DNA of 64,000 nucleotides. Origin: Dyadobacter soli. GTDB lineage: Bacteria; Bacteroidota; Bacteroidia; Cytophagales; Spirosomataceae. Under the pieces are notes generated by a model. The model ran no database searches, was not told the DNA's origin, and was given only the letters and a program-made list of their open reading frames with translations. The DNA lies in contig NZ_FNAN01000016.1 in assembly GCF_900101885.1 (NCBI RefSeq), forward strand, positions 1-64,000. The letters run 5' to 3'. The position numbers and the translations under genes were made by a program. Positions 63,806 through 64,000 of the stretch are shown here, piece by piece; the stretch's first letter is position 1, and every line of letters starts with the position of its first letter.

Positions 63806-64000
63806 TCAGAATCCAATGTTGATACCCAGCGTGAAAGTTCTAGCCAAAGGATACGAGCCGTAATCCACCCCGGCCGCCAGCGGTCCCGGAAGCGGTGTGC
63901 CGGCGGTGGCGATGGTAGCCGATTCATAGTTACTCACCTCGGGATTATAATTGAGGTATTTGGTAAATGTGAAAAGGTTTTGTGCCGAAGCGTAAATACG
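63806..64000 (-). CDS. SusC/RagA outer-membrane protein, C-terminal end (cut by window edge)
   Basis: The last 64 codons of a SusC gene enter from the right edge: RIYASAQNLFTFTKYLNYNPE, then YPLARTFTLGINIGF and a stop (TCA at 63806-63808 on the plus strand). The SAQNLFTFT.Y..YNPE block and the terminal aromatic residue are diagnostic for SusC. It is the upstream partner of the SusD gene at 62303-63754. Confidence 0.93.
   Translation of the reverse strand, partial: RIYASAQNLFTFTKYLNYNPEVSNYESATIATAGTPLPGPLAAGVDYGSYPLARTFTLGINIGF

Overview
The window comes from a member of the Bacteroidota, most likely a Cytophagales bacterium of the Dyadobacter/Spirosoma kind. The genus is a guess from gene content. 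The evidence is three SusC/SusD pairs, type IX secretion (T9SS) substrates with both type A and CHU_C/type B C-termini, a PorP/SprF protein, TPR-containing exported histidine kinases, near absence of Shine-Dalgarno sequences, and several TAnnTTTG promoter boxes. No rRNA, tRNA or CRISPR array was seen.

Layout. 1-0.8 kb: 5' part of an IS1182-like transposase gene running off the left edge. 1-4.9 kb: a small unknown gene, then an ABC exporter operon (two DUF3526-type permeases and an ATPase) preceded by two tandem dyads. 4.9-12 kb (minus): a three-gene T9SS operon with a 1121-aa PKD/CHU_C surface protein, its PorP/SprF partner and a three-module leucine-rich protein. 12.2-16.9 kb: an ion-transport group (CLC protein with CBS domains, lipoprotein, CPA2-type antiporter). 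17-18.7 kb: a luciferase-like flavin oxidoreductase and a convergent lipoprotein. 18.7-19.7 kb: 1 kb of non-coding DNA with perfect hairpins. 19.7-24.7 kb: SusC/SusD pair 1, closed by a terminator. 24.9-29.8 kb: a lipoprotein, a TonB-dependent receptor and a DUF4374 lipoprotein, an arrangement like the XusA/XusB xenosiderophore system, with a dyad plus TAnnTTTG box upstream. 29.9-32.8 kb (minus): a methyltransferase-glycosyltransferase fusion overlapping a polytopic DUF2079-type protein. 33.1-38 kb: SusC/SusD pair 2. 38.1-41.1 kb (minus): a five-repeat T9SS protein.

41.2-46.4 kb holds two divergent, related sensor histidine kinases (signal peptide, TPR, one membrane helix, HisKA_2/HATPase). 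46.5-62.1 kb is rich in small-molecule hydrolases and regulators: five alpha/beta hydrolases of at least four subtypes, an exported YcaC-like hydrolase, an exported YtcJ-type amidohydrolase and an AlgE-like porin in one overlapping operon, a REC-sigma54 activator, two AraC regulators, a Crp/Fnr regulator, a bestrophin and an unusual SDR. 62.2-64 kb (minus): SusD and the 3' end of SusC of a third pair.

The most interesting points are the XusAB-like locus with its putative operator, the dedicated T9SS surface operon, the exported hydrolase/porin operon, the bestrophin gene flanked by an exact 21-bp direct repeat that is half of a terminator, and the SDR lacking the catalytic Ser and Lys. No gene here is certain to be a new system. 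All functional calls are from reading the protein sequences, without database searches.
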